DNA from: an uncultured Nitrospina sp.
Lineage (GTDB): Bacteria > Nitrospinota > Nitrospinia > Nitrospinales > VA-1
DNA length: 7,230 nucleotides
Assembly: GCA_913044145.1 (NCBI GenBank)
Contig: CAJWOD010000069.1
Coordinates: 1 to 7,230 of the forward strand
Direction: 5' to 3'
The notes under the pieces were generated by a model, which was given only the letters and a program-made list of their open reading frames with translations, was not told where the DNA came from and ran no database searches. Positions 5,432-7,230 of this stretch are shown piece by piece; positions within the stretch are counted from its first letter, which is position 1; every line of letters starts with the position of its first letter. The position numbers and the translations under genes are program-made.

Positions 5432-5813
5432 GCTCCTTATTACATTGCTCAATATATTCTTCAGAACTCATTAATTTTTCCAATTCATTGTCATTTGAAA
5501 ACTCTATTTCAATGATCCATCCATTTCCGTAGGGCGTATCGTTTACCTGCTCAGGATTGGCCTCTAGATCCTTATTTACTGCGGTAACAGTACCGCTGAT
5601 GGGAGCATAAAGATCAGAAACAGTTTTAACGGATTCCACAACCCCAAAAGGATTTTCCTGTTCTATCAGAGTTCCAACTTCAGGCAATTCGACAAAAACA
5701 ATGTCTCCCAGTTGTTCTTGTGCGAAGTGAGTAATACCAACAGTTGCATTTTTCCCATCTACACGTATCCATTCATGTTCTTGCGTATAGAGAAGATTTT
5801 CAGGGACCTCCAT
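5424..5813 (-). CDS. gcvH: Glycine cleavage system H protein (lipoyl carrier)
   Basis: The 129-aa length is standard for GcvH. The protein begins with the family's LLYTQEHEWIRVDG (residues 7-20), followed by TVGITHFAQEQLGDIVFVEL and the lipoylation site GVVESVKTVSDLYAPISG, in which Lys63 would carry lipoate. The C-terminal GNGWIIEIEF and the final helix are also typical. It shuttles the aminomethyl group from the P-protein to GcvT, and its reduced lipoyl arm is then reoxidised by an L-protein. The start is fixed by GGAGG 4 nt before the ATG, the best ribosome site in this operon, which suits a carrier needed in excess. It lies 23 bp after gcvT and 31 bp before gcvPA. No key residue is missing. 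Confidence 0.97.
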   Translation of the reverse strand: MEVPENLLYTQEHEWIRVDGKNATVGITHFAQEQLGDIVFVELPEVGTLIEQENPFGVVESVKTVSDLYAPISGTVTAVNKDLEANPEQVNDTPYGNGWIIEIEFSNDNELEKLMSSEEYIEQCNKEQG

Positions 5814-5836
5814 GATTCCTCCAGAAAATTAACAGT

Positions 5837-6949
5837 TTATTTTTTAACACGGCTTGGAAGGAAAGGCAGCTTGACGACCTCAGCAGGTACTTTCAACTTT
5901 CTAATTTCCACATCCAGTTTGGTTCCGGGTTTTGTATATTCCTTTGATAAATAACATAAACCGATCCCCGCATTCAAGGAAGGAGAAAATGTTCCGCTTG
6001 TCATCTCTCCAATTAGCAACCCTTCATTTAGAACCCGATAATGAGGACGCGGCACCCCGCGGTCGAGGAGTCGAATGCCTACTAGCCTTCGAGAAAGACC
6101 TGCATCTTTTTGTTTTTTAAGTGCTGTCTTACCCAAAAAATCATTTTTTTGTAGTTTGATGACCCACCCTAAACCGGCTTCTAAAGGATTACAATTTTCA
6201 TTGAGTTCGTTACCATATAGAGCGTAACCCATCTCCATTCTAAGGGTATCTCTTGCACCCAAACCAATGGGTTGTAAGTTGAATGGCTTTCCTTCTTCGA
6301 TGAGAGATTTATATAGCAATTTAGCATCTTTTGAGTCGATATATATTTCAAAACCATCTTCTCCTGTATAGCCCGTACGAGCAATAATACATTCAAAGTT
6401 GTAGATTTTTGCTTTTCTAAAATGGTAGTATCCAATCTCACCCAATGGGGTGTCGCATAGTTTTTGAATAAGTGCCTCAGAATGTTTCCCCTGTACCGCA
6501 AGTTGCGCTGTCTGCTGGCTTGTGTTTTTTACCGAAACATTAAAATTCTTGGCATTTTTGAGAATCCATTGAAAATCCTTATCCGAGTTAGATGCGTTTA
6601 CACAAAAAAAATAGTGATCATCTGAAAAACGGTGGACCAATAAATCATCCACCACACCCCCGGTCTCCAAGCACATCAAAGTATACAAAGCTTGATTGTT
6701 TTGCATAGTTTCAATATCATTTGTTACTAGATATTGGATGAGTTGTTTTGCTTCAGGACCAGCAATTTCAATTTCGCCCATATGACTAACATCAAAAATA
6801 CCGACGCTTTGCCGAACGCATTGATGCTCTTGAATCACTCCTTTAAATTGAATAGGCATATGCCAGCCAGCAAAAGGAACTAGCTTGCCCCCAAGTTCCT
6901 TATGCATTGAGTAAAGAGGAGTGGTTTTTAGATTTGAATCATTTGCCAT
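5837..6949 (-). CDS. gcvT: Glycine cleavage system T protein, aminomethyltransferase
   Basis: This 370-aa protein is full length for GcvT. It transfers the methylene from aminomethyl-GcvH to tetrahydrofolate, releasing ammonia and making 5,10-methylene-tetrahydrofolate. Visible hallmarks in order are TPLYSMHKELGGKLVPFAGW (10-29), FDVSHMGEIEI (52-62), GGVVDDLLV (98-105) with the catalytic-position Asp101, RTGYTGEDGFEIY (191-203), GLGARDTLRMEMGYALYGNE (229-248), and EMTSGTFSPSLNAGIGL (315-331) in the C-terminal domain. The ATG at 6949 matches the usual N-terminus although no Shine-Dalgarno precedes it (the leader ends GTCTTCCT). It is the first gene of gcvT-gcvH-gcvPA, with a candidate promoter about 45 bp upstream. 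No glycine riboswitch was recognised in the leader. Overlapping frames at 5932-6120 and 6181-6501 are shadows. Confidence 0.97.
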   Translation of the reverse strand: MANDSNLKTTPLYSMHKELGGKLVPFAGWHMPIQFKGVIQEHQCVRQSVGIFDVSHMGEIEIAGPEAKQLIQYLVTNDIETMQNNQALYTLMCLETGGVVDDLLVHRFSDDHYFFCVNASNSDKDFQWILKNAKNFNVSVKNTSQQTAQLAVQGKHSEALIQKLCDTPLGEIGYYHFRKAKIYNFECIIARTGYTGEDGFEIYIDSKDAKLLYKSLIEEGKPFNLQPIGLGARDTLRMEMGYALYGNELNENCNPLEAGLGWVIKLQKNDFLGKTALKKQKDAGLSRRLVGIRLLDRGVPRPHYRVLNEGLLIGEMTSGTFSPSLNAGIGLCYLSKEYTKPGTKLDVEIRKLKVPAEVVKLPFLPSRVKK

Positions 6950-6991
6950 AGGAAGACATTTAGTGTTTTAATTAATAAAAAGCGGATCTCG

Positions 6992-7020
6992 TGTATAACC
7001 AATTTACCTGAAACGTGCAA
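6992..7020 (-). promoter_or_regulatory. Candidate promoter of the gcvT-gcvH-gcvPA operon
   Basis: On the minus strand TTGCAC (7020-7015) and TATACA (6997-6992) are exactly 17 bp apart, matching sigma70 hexamers at 3 of 6 and 4 of 6 positions. Transcription would begin near 6985 and leave a leader of about 36 nt before the gcvT ATG. That leader is too short for a glycine riboswitch. The hexamers are modest, so this is only a candidate. Confidence 0.4.
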
Positions 7021-7022
7021 GA

Positions 7023-7061
7023 AATTACAAATAGTAAAAAATGAAGTGGTAAACTGTAATT
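7023..7061. repeat. Inverted repeat AATTACA / TGTAATT before the nucleotidyltransferase gene
   Basis: AATTACA (7023-7029) and TGTAATT (7055-7061) are perfect 7-bp inverted arms separated by 25 bp, with centres 32 bp apart, or about three helix turns. The second arm abuts the ATG at 7062. The sequence is AT-rich, so chance is a real possibility. It could be a paired regulator site in the divergent gcvT region. Confidence 0.2.
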
Positions 7062-7230
7062 ATGGGTTCATTAATGGAGCATAAAAAATATGATGTGGTT
7101 CTGGTAGCGGGCGAAGAAAAGTCCAGTTACAAAGTTTATCACCAGAACAAGGCATTTTTGACCCTGCAGGGGAAGTGTGTCATTCTTTATGTAATTCAAG
7201 CCTTGCAACAGGTCAAATCGATTGGGGATA
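7062..7230 (+). CDS. Probable nucleotidyltransferase (MobA-like NTP transferase fold), 5' end only
   Basis: The frame from the ATG at 7062 is open to the window end, giving 56 residues. After a short start (MGSLMEHKK) the sequence YDVVLVAGEEKSSYKVY, then NKAFLTLQGKCVILYVIQAL and QQVKSIGD, follows the N-terminal layout of NTP-transferase-fold sugar or cofactor nucleotidyltransferases: a beta strand and nucleotide-binding loop, then a K-x-(L/F)-L-x-L-x-G-K segment and an amphipathic helix. The usual loop L-A-G-G-x-G-x-R is altered to VAGEEKSS. A second in-frame ATG at 7074 could be the true start; neither has a clear Shine-Dalgarno. It is divergent from gcvT and shares a 112-bp control region. 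Family is likely; substrate is unknown, and it may be a protein of altered activity. Confidence 0.6.
   Translation, partial: MGSLMEHKKYDVVLVAGEEKSSYKVYHQNKAFLTLQGKCVILYVIQALQQVKSIGD

Noticed and set aside
5712..5954. Plus-strand frame spanning the gcvT/gcvH junction
   Set aside because: It is antisense to two firmly identified genes and its translation looks random.
6181..6501. Minus-strand frame inside gcvT
   Set aside because: It is out of frame with the strongly conserved gcvT product and has no recognisable protein features.

Overview
The window looks like chromosomal DNA from a moderately AT-rich, non-enteric bacterium. It carries a compact housekeeping locus with short intergenic gaps. 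The glycine cleavage P-protein is of the split type (GcvPA, with a separate GcvPB expected elsewhere), and a B12-type radical SAM protein is nearby. Together with the general style of the genes, this would fit lineages such as Nitrospinota or former Deltaproteobacteria. That placement is an impression from protein flavour, not something the sequence proves. I see no insertion sequence, phage gene, CRISPR array, tRNA or rRNA.

Layout. (1) Positions 1-734, plus strand: the 3' part of a radical SAM protein whose start lies outside the window. (2) Positions 811-1867, minus strand: three small genes read in the order unknown 91-aa protein (1867-1592), Rieske-fold-like small protein (1586-1263), cupin (1209-811). 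The first two are tightly coupled. The cupin has a perfect TATAAT hexamer and a very strong Shine-Dalgarno of its own. (3) Positions 1868-2131: a 264-bp divergent regulatory region with candidate promoters in both directions and two inverted repeats. (4) Positions 2132-4045, plus strand: a TPR protein, then an FAD-dependent disulfide oxidoreductase of the dihydrolipoyl dehydrogenase class. (5) Positions 4046-6949, minus strand: the glycine cleavage genes gcvT-gcvH-gcvPA, with gcvPA ending base-to-base against the oxidoreductase. (6) Positions 6950-7061: a divergent promoter region. (7) From 7062, plus strand: the 5' end of a probable nucleotidyltransferase running off the window.

How the genes work together. 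GcvT (aminomethyltransferase) and GcvH (lipoyl carrier) are complete and keep their key residues. GcvPA is the non-PLP half of the decarboxylase, so a GcvPB must exist elsewhere for the system to work. The convergent oxidoreductase could supply the L-protein activity that reoxidises the lipoyl arm of GcvH. However, the residues after its second dinucleotide-binding motif look more like an NADPH enzyme than a standard NAD-linked dihydrolipoyl dehydrogenase.

The most unusual item is the 107-aa protein at 1263-1586. It has the layout of a Rieske ferredoxin, but both cluster-ligand histidines are absent and cysteines sit nearby (CxxC and Cx4C). It is coupled to a 91-aa protein that I cannot identify.
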